Below are positions 52,797 through 62,071 of a DNA stretch of 64,000 bases, piece by piece. The position numbers and the translations under genes are program-made. Below the pieces are notes generated by a model, which was not told the DNA's origin, ran no database searches, and saw only the letters and a program-made list of their open reading frames with translations. Source of the stretch: Actinomadura sp. NAK00032 (GTDB taxonomy: Bacteria; Actinomycetota; Actinomycetes; Streptosporangiales; Streptosporangiaceae); the NCBI RefSeq assembly GCF_013364275.1, contig NZ_CP054932.1:8432001-8496000 (forward strand). Direction: 5' to 3'. Within the stretch, counting starts at the first letter, position 1. Every line of letters begins with the position of its first letter.

Positions 52797-53198
52797 TCAG
52801 ACCCTCCGACGCTTCGGCGGGCGGCAGCCGTTGTGCGGAACGGGCGTGACGTCCTGGATCGAGCCCACCTCGAGGCCGGTCGCCTGCAGCGAGCGGATGG
52901 CGGTCTCGCGGCCCGAGCCCGGGCCCTTCACGAAGACGTCGACCTTGCGCATGCCGTGCTCCATCGCGCGCCGGGCGGCGGCCTCGGCGGCCTGCTGCGC
53001 GGCGAACGGGGTGGACTTGCGCGAGCCCTTGAACCCGACGTGGCCCGAGGAGGCCCAGGAGATCACGTTCCCGTTGGGGTCGGTGATCGAGACGATCGTG
53101 TTGTTGAACGTGCTCTTGATGTGGGCGTGCCCGTGAGCGACGTTCTTCTTTTCCTTGCGGCGCACCTTCTTGGCGCCGACACGGCTCTTAGGAGGCAT
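52797..53198 (-). CDS. rpsK: 30S ribosomal protein S11
   Basis: Platform protein of the small subunit. The 133 residues include HIKSTFNNTIVSITD, WASSGHVGFKGSRKSTPFAA and the C-terminal DVTPVPHNGCRPPKRRRV. It lies 48 bases after rpsM in the alpha operon. Confidence 0.97.
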   Translation of the reverse strand: MPPKSRVGAKKVRRKEKKNVAHGHAHIKSTFNNTIVSITDPNGNVISWASSGHVGFKGSRKSTPFAAQQAAEAAARRAMEHGMRKVDVFVKGPGSGRETAIRSLQATGLEVGSIQDVTPVPHNGCRPPKRRRV

Positions 53199-53246
53199 GT
53201 GCTCTCTCTACTCTTGAGGTCATCGATCCGGAGGACCGACTCCGGA

Positions 53247-53627
53247 CTACTTCTTGCCGGCCTTCTTCTTGCCGGCCACGGTCTTCTTCTTGCCCTTGCG
53301 GGTGCGCGCGTTGGTCTGCGTGCGCTGACCGTGGACCGGAAGCCCGCGGCGGTGCCGGATGCCCTGGTAGCACCCGATCTCGATCTTGCGGCGGATGTCC
53401 GCCTGGACCTCGCGGCGAAGGTCACCCTCGATCTTGTAGTTCGCCTCGATCCAGTCGCGGAGCTTGATCAGCTCGTCGTCGCCGAGCTGGTGCACCCGCA
53501 GATCGCCGCTGACGCCGGTACCCGCCAGGGTCTCCAGCGCCCGCGTCCGGCCGATGCCGAAGATGTAGGTGAGAGCGACCTCCAAGCGCTTTTCGCGCGG
53601 GAGGTCGACGCCGAGGAGGCGTGCCAT
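53247..53627 (-). CDS. rpsM: 30S ribosomal protein S13
   Basis: Head protein contacting P-site tRNA. The 126 residues begin MARLLGVDLPREKRLEVALTY. The RNA-binding block is GCYQGIRHRRGLPVHGQRTQ, and the tail is Lys-rich (KGKKKTVAGKKKAGKK). ATG 53627 is the family start; the longer frame upstream runs through a structured spacer. The 262-base gap to rpmJ is unusually long for this operon. Confidence 0.97.
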   Translation of the reverse strand: MARLLGVDLPREKRLEVALTYIFGIGRTRALETLAGTGVSGDLRVHQLGDDELIKLRDWIEANYKIEGDLRREVQADIRRKIEIGCYQGIRHRRGLPVHGQRTQTNARTRKGKKKTVAGKKKAGKK

Positions 53628-53725
53628 GTGGGCAGTTCCCTTCATAGTGCGGAGGTATGGACGCACCGCGTCCGCACACACCCTGCCCGGGTGGCGGCCC
53701 CGGCCTCCGACGGTCCGAGGGTGGT

Positions 53726-53861
53726 CCTCACACGCCGGTGCCGTACGACCCGATCACCCGGGGGTCCGGGGGTCGTCCCCCGGGTGGATGCCCGGTTCCC
53801 GGGAGGAAGCTCTGCTTCCGACCAGGGTGATCGCTGGTTCGTACGGCCACGTGTGTGAAGG
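53726..53861 (-). repeat. Large inverted repeat with competing hairpins between rpmJ and rpsM
   Basis: Imperfect arms of about 35 bases (53726-53759 and 53825-53861) contain perfect parts CCGTACGA/TCGTACGG and CGATCACCC/GGGTGATCG. Inside, CACCCGGGGG (53755-53764) can pair with CCCCCGGGTG (53777-53786). Alternatively CCGGGGG (53766-53772) pairs with CCCCCGG (53777-53783) around a TCGT loop; these two and the outer stem exclude each other in part. GGAAGC/GCTTCC forms a further hairpin at 53805-53819. It is transcribed as the leader of rpsM. It may be an inserted palindromic element or a regulator. Confidence 0.75.
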
Positions 53862-53889
53862 CTGCGGTGCGCTTGTCTGGTTGTGGGCG

Positions 53890-54003
53890 TCAGCCCTGAC
53901 GCTGCTTGTGGCGCGGGTCGGAGCAGATGACCATGACCCGGCCGTGCCGGCGGATGACGCGGCACTTGTTGCAGATCTTCTTGACGCTCGGCTTGACCTT
54001 CAC
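53890..54003 (-). CDS. rpmJ: 50S ribosomal protein L36
   Basis: A 37-residue zinc-ribbon protein, too short for most gene callers. It starts VKVKPSVKKICNKCRVIRRH from GTG 54003 and ends PRHKQRQG before a TGA. The metal ligands are Cys11, Cys14, Cys27 and His32 (CNKC then CSDPRH), so this is the zinc-binding C+ form. It lies between infA and rpsM. Confidence 0.96.
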   Translation of the reverse strand: MKVKPSVKKICNKCRVIRRHGRVMVICSDPRHKQRQG

Positions 54004-54069
54004 TGGGTCTCCTAGAGATAAGGGTCACCCCTGTGCCGCCACACACAGGGAAGGCAACCCCAGTGGGTG

Positions 54070-54291
54070 TTACTTGTAGCGGTAGACGATCCGACCGCGC
54101 GTGAGGTCGTAGGGGCTCAGCTCCACAACGACGCGGTCGTCCGGCAGGATCCGGATGTAGTGCATCCGCATCTTGCCGCTGATGTGGGCGAGCACCTTGT
54201 GCCCGTTCTCGAGCTCCACCCGGAACATGGCGTTCGGGAGGGACTCGATGACGGTGCCCTCGATCTCGATGGCCCCTTCTTTCTTGGGCAT
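54070..54291 (-). CDS. infA: Translation initiation factor IF-1
   Basis: A 73-residue OB-fold protein that occupies the ribosomal A site during initiation. The sequence MPKKEGAIEIEGTVIESLPN, HISGKMRMHYIRILPDDRV and LTRGRIVYRYK is fully typical. It heads the infA-rpmJ-rpsM group here, since four unrelated genes separate it from map. A promoter candidate lies at 54423-54452. Confidence 0.98.
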   Translation of the reverse strand: MPKKEGAIEIEGTVIESLPNAMFRVELENGHKVLAHISGKMRMHYIRILPDDRVVVELSPYDLTRGRIVYRYK

Positions 54292-54422
54292 GTCCTCCGC
54301 GCTTCACTGATCGGCTCATTGGACGCGGCCCGGGTCTCCAGGGGAGAATCGACCGCAACCCACCACGACGCGCGAGCGTCGGAAACGGGGAATCAGGCGG
54401 CCGGTCGACGGACCGACAAGGG

Positions 54423-54452
54423 AGTCTACGTCAACCGGACGCACAACGTGAA
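54423..54452 (-). promoter_or_regulatory. Candidate infA promoter
   Basis: On the minus strand TTCACG (54447-54452) and TAGACT (54423-54428) are 18 bases apart, giving a start near 54416. An own promoter is expected because the spc operon is interrupted upstream. Confidence 0.45.
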
Positions 54453-54550
54453 ATCGGCGCACGCCACGAGTCCGGAGACTGCTCCCGACACAAGCATACA
54501 TCGCGTGCGCGTTGTACCTTTCAGGAGAGAGACGTCAGAGGAGGATCAGC

Positions 54551-55108
54551 ATGCCGAGCTATGACTTCGCGCTGATCCTCAGCCGTCCCCTGTACGAGGA
54601 CGAACTGGATCCGCTGTTCGACCGCACCCACGGCGCGGTCACGGTTTCGATCATCAGCGAGCCCCAGCACGCCGAGCGCCCCGGCAACGCCTCCTGCTCC
54701 TGGTCCGGCGCCACCCTCGCCGCGTCGATCATGGAGGTCGTCGAGCACGTCGAGGAGAGCGCGCCCGGCCTGCACGTCCTCCAGGTCGAGGCCGACCCGC
54801 TGCTGACGATCCGCGACATCGCCGAGCGCGTCGGCCGCTCGCTGGACTCCGTCCGGCACGCGATCACCGGCGCCCGCGGCGCCACCGGGTTCCCGCCCTC
54901 GGAGATGTCGACCGCCGGCCACCGCCTGTGGCGCTGGTCCAAGGTCGCCGCCTGGTACGGCCTGGACGACCCGCAGCTCGTCGAGGCCAAGCCCACGGTC
55001 CAGGCCATCAACGGCTGGCTCGCCCTGCGCGACGTCGTCCCCGACGTGGCCCCGCCCGCCGAAGAGGTCACCACCGCGCTGTCCCTGGTGATCCCTCACG
55101 TCGCCTAG
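54551..55108 (+). CDS. Helix-turn-helix DNA-binding protein
   Basis: A 185-residue protein of no firm family. The N-terminal ~75 residues form a small alpha/beta domain (YDFALILSRPLYEDELDPLF). A helix-turn-helix of AlpA/MerR-like appearance follows at about 80-112 (LLTIRDIAERVGRSLDSVRHAI, then GFPPSE and LWRWSKVAAWYG). The end is helical. ATG 54551 has AGGAGGA about five bases upstream. Its stop shares CTAG (55105-55108) with the convergent acetyltransferase gene. It is one of four genes that split map from infA. Confidence 0.75.
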   Translation: MPSYDFALILSRPLYEDELDPLFDRTHGAVTVSIISEPQHAERPGNASCSWSGATLAASIMEVVEHVEESAPGLHVLQVEADPLLTIRDIAERVGRSLDSVRHAITGARGATGFPPSEMSTAGHRLWRWSKVAAWYGLDDPQLVEAKPTVQAINGWLALRDVVPDVAPPAEEVTTALSLVIPHVA

Positions 55109-55716
55109 CAGCGCGTGGGGTTCGGTTCTGTGTTCGCGAACCAGCGGCTCGGGATGACGCGGCCGTCGGAGAGGCGGTACGTCTCGGGGCCGGGGGCCGG
55201 GTCCAGTCCAGCTCGCCACAGCGAGCGGACACTCGCGATGTTCTCCGGCTCGGCACCCGCGCGGACCTCGCGGTAGCCGAGGTGCCGGTGGGCCAGGGCG
55301 AGGCCGGCGGTGAACAGCTCGGCGCCGAGGCCGCGGCCCCGGTAGTCGGGCGCCAGGTGGCCGCCCAGCTCGCAACTGTCGCCCGACAGCGGGGTCAGGG
55401 TGAACGAGCCGGCGGGCGTGCCGCGGTCGGGGTCGATGGCGATCATGCCGAGGCCGAGGCGGGGGCTCGGCAGCCCGAAGCGGCCGCGGCCCCGGCCCGC
55501 GGGGGCCGCGAGGAGGGCGGCGCGCTCCTCCTCGGGGAGCAGCATCCCCGGCGTCCAGCCGAGCCACCGCTGCGCCGCGGCGTCGCCGGCCGTGGCCGCG
55601 ATGCGCCGCGCGTCCGAGCATGTCGCGGTGCGGAAGAACAGCCTGGGCGTCACGATCTCGTGGCGGCCGCCCGAGCAGCCGCGGACGCGTAAGGCGGACC
55701 GCTGCCGCGTCGCCAT
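55105..55716 (-). CDS. GNAT family N-acetyltransferase
   Basis: A 203-residue enzyme of the GNAT superfamily (RimJ-like layout). The start is TPRLFFRTATCSDARRIAA. The acetyl-CoA motif is CELGGHLAPDYRGRGLGAELF, and the C-terminal block is ENIASVRSLWRAG. Substrate unknown. Its stop codon overlaps that of the convergent HTH gene. ATG 55716 fits domain length. Confidence 0.87.
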   Translation of the reverse strand: MATRQRSALRVRGCSGGRHEIVTPRLFFRTATCSDARRIAATAGDAAAQRWLGWTPGMLLPEEERAALLAAPAGRGRGRFGLPSPRLGLGMIAIDPDRGTPAGSFTLTPLSGDSCELGGHLAPDYRGRGLGAELFTAGLALAHRHLGYREVRAGAEPENIASVRSLWRAGLDPAPGPETYRLSDGRVIPSRWFANTEPNPTRC

Positions 55717-55915
55717 GGGCCGCCCCTCCGGTGTGATCTATCGCCGAGCAAGGTAGCGGGTGGAGGCGGTCGGCGGAAGACGCCCGTAATGTCGTTGCCT
55801 ACGGGGCGGAGTCGACAGTGCGGGCGGGCGAGGGCGAAGATCGTCCGGGGGGCGCGGCCCGGGGGTGGTGCGGAGACGGGCCCAGCGATGTCTTCAGGGC
55901 AAGGGGAGAGGATCG

Positions 55916-56731
55916 ATGGCGATCATCGCGCAGCTGAGCGATATCCATCTGGCGGCCGGGCGTGACGGCGAGGTGGACGACGGCTCGGGCCCCGTGCGCG
56001 CTCTGCGGGCCGCCGTGTCGAGCCTGCTCTCGCTGCCGGCCCGGCCGGACGCGGTGGTCCTCACCGGCGACCTCGCCGACGCCGGGCGCCCCGCCGAGTA
56101 CGCGCGGCTGCACGCCCTGCTGTCGCCGCTGCCGATGGCCGTCTACCCGATGTGCGGCAACCACGACGACCGCGACGGGATGCGGAAGGCGTTCGCCGAC
56201 CATCCGGCGGTGGCGGCGACCGGTACCGCCCCGCAGGCGCCCATGCAGTACGCCGTGGACGTCGCGGGCGTGCGGCTGGTCTGCTGCGACACCACCGTCG
56301 ACGGCCACTCGCACGGGCACATGAGCGCGGACCGGCTCCGCTGGCTCGACGGGGTGCTGCGGGACGCGCCGGACACGCCGACGGTCGTCGCCACCCACCA
56401 TCCGCCGTACCCGATCGGGATGCGGTTCATCGACGACCTGCGGTTCGTCGACCCGGCCGGGTTCGCCGCGGTGCTGTCCCGGCACCCGCAGGTGGTGCGG
56501 GTGATCTCCGGGCACGTGCACCGGGCGTCGGTCGGGTCGCTCGCGGGCCGGGTCTGCACCACCTGCCCGAGCACCTACCGGCAGCTGTTCCTCGACCTCA
56601 CCAAGCAGGGCCGCGCCGCCGTCACCGGGGAGCCCGCCGGGTTCGCGCTGCACCTCATCGGCGCGGACGGCACCGCCACCACGCACTTCGCCCCGACCGG
56701 CAACTACCGGCCGCTGATGGACGTGGAGTAG
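55916..56731 (+). CDS. Metallophosphoesterase (CpdA-like)
   Basis: A 271-residue calcineurin-like phosphoesterase. All five metal-binding blocks are present: LSDIHL (near 7-12), TGDLADAG, CGNHDDR, THHPPYP and SGHVHR. This set and the length resemble class III cyclic-nucleotide phosphodiesterases such as CpdA and Rv0805; cAMP hydrolysis is inferred. ATG 55916 has AAGGGGAGAGG upstream. A 15-base tandem repeat follows the stop. Confidence 0.9.
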   Translation: MAIIAQLSDIHLAAGRDGEVDDGSGPVRALRAAVSSLLSLPARPDAVVLTGDLADAGRPAEYARLHALLSPLPMAVYPMCGNHDDRDGMRKAFADHPAVAATGTAPQAPMQYAVDVAGVRLVCCDTTVDGHSHGHMSADRLRWLDGVLRDAPDTPTVVATHHPPYPIGMRFIDDLRFVDPAGFAAVLSRHPQVVRVISGHVHRASVGSLAGRVCTTCPSTYRQLFLDLTKQGRAAVTGEPAGFALHLIGADGTATTHFAPTGNYRPLMDVE

Positions 56732-56740
56732 CGGCCGGTC

Positions 56741-56794
56741 GAGCGGCCGCCGCTGGAGCGGCCGCCGCTGGAGTGGCCGCCGCTGGAGCGGCCG
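56741..56794. repeat. Tandem 15-bp repeat, about 3.6 copies
   Basis: Units of GAGCGGCCGCCGCTG begin at 56741, 56756, 56771 (one base changed) and 56786 (partial). They fill the short gap between two convergent genes. Confidence 0.85.
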
Positions 56795-57241
56795 TCAGCA
56801 GCGCCCGGAGCGGTCGCCGAAGATCGTGCGCATCAGCAGGACGGCGCCCCACGGGCCCGCCACCCAGATCCACCACGGGTAGACCGCGCCCGTGGTCACC
56901 AGCACGATCAGCCAGACGGTGAGGTTGATCGCGCTGACCGTCGCCCAGGCGCCCCACATCGCGCGCGTGCCGCGCAGCGAGAGGTCGCCGGAGCCGGACC
57001 GGGCCGCCGTGGCCGTGCTCTTGGACTGGGTCGCCGGGACGGGCAGCTGGTAGAGGTCCTCCTCCGGCAGGTCTGCCGTGACCTCCTGCAGTTCCCCGAA
57101 GGTCTTGGACGCGTAGACGCTCTCCAGCCGGTCCTGGAGCTCGTCCATCGTGATCCGGCCGAGGGCGCAGTGCTCCCGCAGGCTCGCGGCCACCCGGTCG
57201 CGGTCGGCGTCCGACGCCCGGATGTCAGGGTTCGGCGCCAT
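56795..57241 (-). CDS. DUF1707 (SHOCT-like) membrane protein
   Basis: A 148-residue protein. The N-terminal DUF1707 domain reads IRASDADRDRVAASLREHCALGRITMDELQDRLESVYASKT. Two adjacent membrane helices form the C-terminal half (WATVSAINLTVWLIVLVTTG and WWIWVAGPWGAVLLMRTIFG). Such proteins are abundant in actinobacteria with no known role. It begins 15 bases after map's stop on the same strand and may be co-transcribed with map. Confidence 0.88.
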   Translation of the reverse strand: MAPNPDIRASDADRDRVAASLREHCALGRITMDELQDRLESVYASKTFGELQEVTADLPEEDLYQLPVPATQSKSTATAARSGSGDLSLRGTRAMWGAWATVSAINLTVWLIVLVTTGAVYPWWIWVAGPWGAVLLMRTIFGDRSGRC

Positions 57242-57256
57242 CGTTCCTCCGCTTTC

Positions 57257-58099
57257 TCAGGACGAGCTGTCAGTCCCATTCTGCGCGGCCGGACCGACCT
57301 TCTGGAACCATGCGCGGCCCTCATCGAGGGCGGTCAGCACGCGCGGGCCGTCCGCGGTGACCGCGAACGTGTGCTCGAAGTGCGCCGAGTACCGCCCGTC
57401 GGTGGTGACGACCGTCCAGCCGTCGTCCAGCTCGCGGGTCTCCTTGGTGCCGAGGTTCACCATCGGCTCGACCGCGAAGCACATGCCCGGCTCCAGCACG
57501 GGGCCGTGCCCGGCCTCGCCGTGGTTGGGGATCAGCGGATCCATGTGCATCTCGGTGCCGATGCCGTGCCCGCCGTAGCCCTCGACGATGCCGTAGCGGC
57601 CCTGAGAGCGAATGTGAGCCTCGATCGCGTGCGACATGTCCGTCAGGCGGGCCCCGGCCCTTCCGGCCGCCAGACCGTGCCACAGGGACGTCTCGGTGAC
57701 CTCCAGCAGCCGCCGGAGCTCATCGGTGATCTCCCCGACGGGCACCGTGATCGCCGCGTCGCCGTGCCAGCCCTGGACGATCGCGCCGCAGTCGATCGAG
57801 ATGACGTCGCCGTCGCGCAGCGTCTTGCCGGCGCGCGGGATGCCGTGCACGATCTCCTCGTTGATCGAGGCGCAGATCGTCCCGGTGAAGCCGTGGTAGC
57901 CCTTGAAGGACGGGACGCCGCCGTTGTCGCGGATGTGCTCCTCGGCCAGCGCGTCCAGGTCCAGGGTGGTGATCCCCGGCTTGACCGCGCCGCGCAGCAG
58001 CTCCAGCGTCCGGCCGACGAGCAGGCCCGCCGCCCGCATCAGCTCGACCTGCTCCGGGGTCTTCATCTGGATGGTGGGCCTACGCCGTCTGAACATCAT
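57257..58099 (-). CDS. map: Methionine aminopeptidase, type I
   Basis: Removes the initiator Met. The 280 residues include the metal ligands Asp103 (SIDCGAIVQG) and Asp114 (HGDAAITV), the His in GYGGHGIGTEMH, and Glu residues in FAVEPMVNLG and SAHFEHTFAV. It starts at ATG 58099 or 58096. It follows adk by 83 bases in the usual secY-adk-map order. Confidence 0.96.
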   Translation of the reverse strand: MMFRRRRPTIQMKTPEQVELMRAAGLLVGRTLELLRGAVKPGITTLDLDALAEEHIRDNGGVPSFKGYHGFTGTICASINEEIVHGIPRAGKTLRDGDVISIDCGAIVQGWHGDAAITVPVGEITDELRRLLEVTETSLWHGLAAGRAGARLTDMSHAIEAHIRSQGRYGIVEGYGGHGIGTEMHMDPLIPNHGEAGHGPVLEPGMCFAVEPMVNLGTKETRELDDGWTVVTTDGRYSAHFEHTFAVTADGPRVLTALDEGRAWFQKVGPAAQNGTDSSS

Positions 58100-58182
58100 T
58101 CCCCCTGCACCGGTTCGGCCGCCGCCGGACGGGGCGCGGAGCCGCGGCCCCGCGCCCGCCCGTCACTTCTCCGGCTCGCCCA

Positions 58183-58832
58183 TCACTTCTCCAGCGGGCG
58201 CAGCGCGGCCAGAGCGCGCTTCGTGACCTCTTCGACCGGGCCCGTCGCGTCGATGCCGACCAGGATGTTCTCGTCGGCGTAGAACTGCACCAGCGGCGAC
58301 GTGTCGTGCCGGTACACCTCCAGGCGGTGCATGACGACCTCTTCCTTGTCGTCGTCCCGCTGGAACAGGTGGCCGCCGCAGTCGTCGCAGACGTCGTCCT
58401 GCTTGTCGTCGAAGTCGACGTGCCAGATCCGGCCGCACCGGTCGCAGGTGCGCCGGCCCGACAGCCGCCGGACGACCTCGTCCTCGTCGACGACGAGCTC
58501 CAGCACGATGTCGAGGCGCGCGTCCCACTCGGCGAGGATCTTCTTGAGCGTCTCCGCCTGCGGGACGTTGCGCGGGAACCCGTCCAGCAGGAACCCGTCG
58601 CGGGCGTCCTCCTCGCCCAGCCGGTCGCGCACCATCGCGATCGTGACCTCGTCGGGGACGAGGTCGCCGCGGTCCATGTACTGCTTGGCCTGCAGGCCGA
58701 GTTCGGTCCCGCCGCTGACGTTGGCGCGGAAGATGTCACCTGTCGAGATCTTCGGGACCGACAGATGAGATGCGATGAACTGGGCCTGCGTCCCCTTGCC
58801 CGCTCCCGGGGGGCCCACCAGCACGATACGCA

Positions 58833-58833
<1 letters not shown>
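58183..58833 (-). CDS. adk: Adenylate kinase
   Basis: Interconverts 2 ADP with ATP and AMP. The 216 residues contain the P-loop GPPGAGKGTQA, the AMP site STGDIFRANV and GFPRNVPQAETL, and a zinc-type LID with four Cys (CDRCGRIWH and CDDCGG). The GTG start at 58833 shares its G with the secY stop (TAGTG), so translation is coupled. Confidence 0.97.
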
Positions 58834-60131
<1,298 letters not shown>

Positions 60132-60355
60132 TCCTCCTGCGCGACTGGCGGGTTCACGGCCACCGAGGGGCCGGCTACAGCATGAGAACGGGCGGAGGAT
60201 ACCCGAGGAGACGCGTAAGTGCGCAATCTCACGCGAGTCGCCTTCGCCCGTAGGACTCTAACAGCAGATGACACCGGGGCCGCCTCGCCTTTCCCAGAGC
60301 CTTCACGGCCCCGGGCGCTCGGCGAGCACGGCCCCGGCATCGGATGTCGTCCTTC

Positions 60356-60832
60356 TTACAGCTCGTCGGTGGACCCACCGGCGGCGGCGATCTTCTCCTT
60401 GGCGGTGCCGGAGAAGGCGTGCGCCTTCACCTGGACCGCGACGGAGATCTCGCCGGTGCCGAGGACCTTGACCGGACGGCCGCCGCGCACCGCGCCCTTG
60501 GCCGCCAGGTCCTCCGCCGTGACCTCGCCGCCCTCGGGGTAGAGCGCGGCGAGCTTGTCCAGGTTCACGACCTGGAACTCGACCCGGTTCGGGTTCTTGA
60601 AGCCCTTCAGCTTCGGCACCCGGCGGATGAGCGGCATCTGGCCGCCCTCGAACCCGACGGGGACGGTGCTGCGGGCCTTGGTGCCCTTGGTGCCGCGGCC
60701 CGCGGTCTTGCCCTTGGACGCCTCGCCGCGGCCCTTGCGGGTCTTGGCCTTGTTGGCGCCGGGGGCCGGACGCAGGTCGTGGACCTTGAGCGGGGTTCCC
60801 TCGGAGGTGTCCTTACCGAGATCAGCCGCCAT
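60356..60832 (-). CDS. rplO: 50S ribosomal protein L15
   Basis: Late 50S assembly protein. The 158 residues include LKVHDLRPAPGANKAKTRKG, the Gly-rich KGKTAGRGTKG region and GFEGGQMPLIRRVPKLKGF. A short N-terminal extension precedes the family core. It follows rpmD by one base. Confidence 0.96.
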   Translation of the reverse strand: MAADLGKDTSEGTPLKVHDLRPAPGANKAKTRKGRGEASKGKTAGRGTKGTKARSTVPVGFEGGQMPLIRRVPKLKGFKNPNRVEFQVVNLDKLAALYPEGGEVTAEDLAAKGAVRGGRPVKVLGTGEISVAVQVKAHAFSGTAKEKIAAAGGSTDEL

Positions 60833-60833
60833 G

Positions 60834-61016
60834 TCAGTCGACCTCCTCGACGGCGACCAGGTGCGCCACCGTCCGGATCATGCCGAGCACCTCGGGGCGG
60901 TCCTCGCGGACCACGCTCTGCCCGATCTTCTTCAGGCCGAGGGTGCGCAGCGTGTCACGCTGGTTCTGCTTCTCGCTGATCACGGACTTGGTCTGCGTGA
61001 TCTTCAGGTTCGTCAT
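60834..61016 (-). CDS. rpmD: 50S ribosomal protein L30
   Basis: A 60-residue L30 protein: LKITQTKSVISEKQNQRDTL, then LGLKKIGQSVVREDRPEVLG and GMIRTVAHLV. Its ATG overlaps the rpsE stop by four bases (61013-61016). Confidence 0.96.
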   Translation of the reverse strand: MTNLKITQTKSVISEKQNQRDTLRTLGLKKIGQSVVREDRPEVLGMIRTVAHLVAVEEVD

Positions 61017-61633
61017 GACGACGCGGCCTCCGCCCTGGGCTCGCTGCCCGCCGCGCGGGCGCGCAGCATGGCCGCCGGGGCGACGTCCTCGATCGGCAGG
61101 CCGCGCTTGGCCGCGATCTCCTCCGGACGCTTCAGCGCCTTCAGCCCCGCGATCGTGGCGTGCACGATGTTGATGGCGTTGTCGCTGCCCAGCGACTTGC
61201 TCAGCACGTCGTGGATGCCGGCGGCCTCCAGGACGGCGCGCACCGGACCACCGGCGATGACGCCGGTACCGGGGCTGGCCGGACGCAGCAGGACCTCGCC
61301 CGCCGCGTCCCGCGCCTGCACCAGGTGCGGGATGGTGCCCTGGATCCGCGGCACCTTGAAGAAGTGCTTCTTGGCCTCTTCGACGCCCTTGGCGATCGCC
61401 GCGGGCACCTCCTTGGCCTTGCCGTAGCCGACGCCGACGGTGCCGTTGCCGTCACCGACGATCACCAGGGCGGTGAAGCTGAAGCGACGCCCGCCCTTGA
61501 CGACCTTGGCGACACGGTTGATCGCCACGACCTTCTCGATGTACGACTGGCCCTTGTCGGCGCCACCGCGGCGGTCGTCGCGGCGGTCGCGACGGTCGCC
61601 ACCCTGACCGCCGCCACGCCTCTGCGCTGCCAT
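61013..61633 (-). CDS. rpsE: 30S ribosomal protein S5
   Basis: Small-subunit fidelity and helicase-site protein. The 206 residues have an Arg/Gly-rich N-terminal extension. The core has YIEKVVAINRVAKVVKGGRRFSF, the GVGYGKAKEVPAAI block and SPGTGVIAGGPVRAVLE. ATG 61633 begins MAAQRRGGG; the longer frame upstream is not homologous. Confidence 0.96.
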   Translation of the reverse strand: MAAQRRGGGQGGDRRDRRDDRRGGADKGQSYIEKVVAINRVAKVVKGGRRFSFTALVIVGDGNGTVGVGYGKAKEVPAAIAKGVEEAKKHFFKVPRIQGTIPHLVQARDAAGEVLLRPASPGTGVIAGGPVRAVLEAAGIHDVLSKSLGSDNAINIVHATIAGLKALKRPEEIAAKRGLPIEDVAPAAMLRARAAGSEPRAEAASS

Positions 61634-61682
61634 CAGTGGTTCCTTCCGATAAAGGTGGTGGGTGGGGGCTGGAGGACGGTCA

Positions 61683-62069
61683 TCAGAGCTCCAGGCCCCC
61701 CTCGCGCGCACCGTCCGCTACAGCGGCGATGCGGCCGTGGTACTTGTGCCCACCGCGGTCGAACACGACCGAGTGGACGCCGGCGTCCTGGGCCCGGCGG
61801 GCGACGAGCTCGCCGACCTTGCGGGACTTGGCCGTCTTGTCGCCGGAGTCGGCGCGCAGGTCGGCCTCCATCGTCGACGCGCTGGCCAGCGTGTGGCCCT
61901 TGTCGTCGTCGATGACCTGGACGAACACGTGCCGGCTGGAGCGGGTCACGACCAGGCGAGGCCGCGCGGCGCTGCCCACGACCTTCTTCCGGACCCGCAG
62001 GTGCCGGCGCTTGCGGGACTTGGCCCGCGCCGACGTGGCCTTCGCGGCCAGGGTCTTGGTGCCTGCCAT
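61683..62069 (-). CDS. rplR: 50S ribosomal protein L18
   Basis: 5S rRNA-binding protein. The 128 residues contain RLVVTRSSRHVFVQVIDDDKG, the block LVARRAQDAGVHSVVFDRGGH and the tail YHGRIAAVADGAREGGLEL. It starts two bases after the rplF stop. Confidence 0.96.
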   Translation of the reverse strand: MAGTKTLAAKATSARAKSRKRRHLRVRKKVVGSAARPRLVVTRSSRHVFVQVIDDDKGHTLASASTMEADLRADSGDKTAKSRKVGELVARRAQDAGVHSVVFDRGGHKYHGRIAAVADGAREGGLEL

Positions 62070-62071
62070 GA

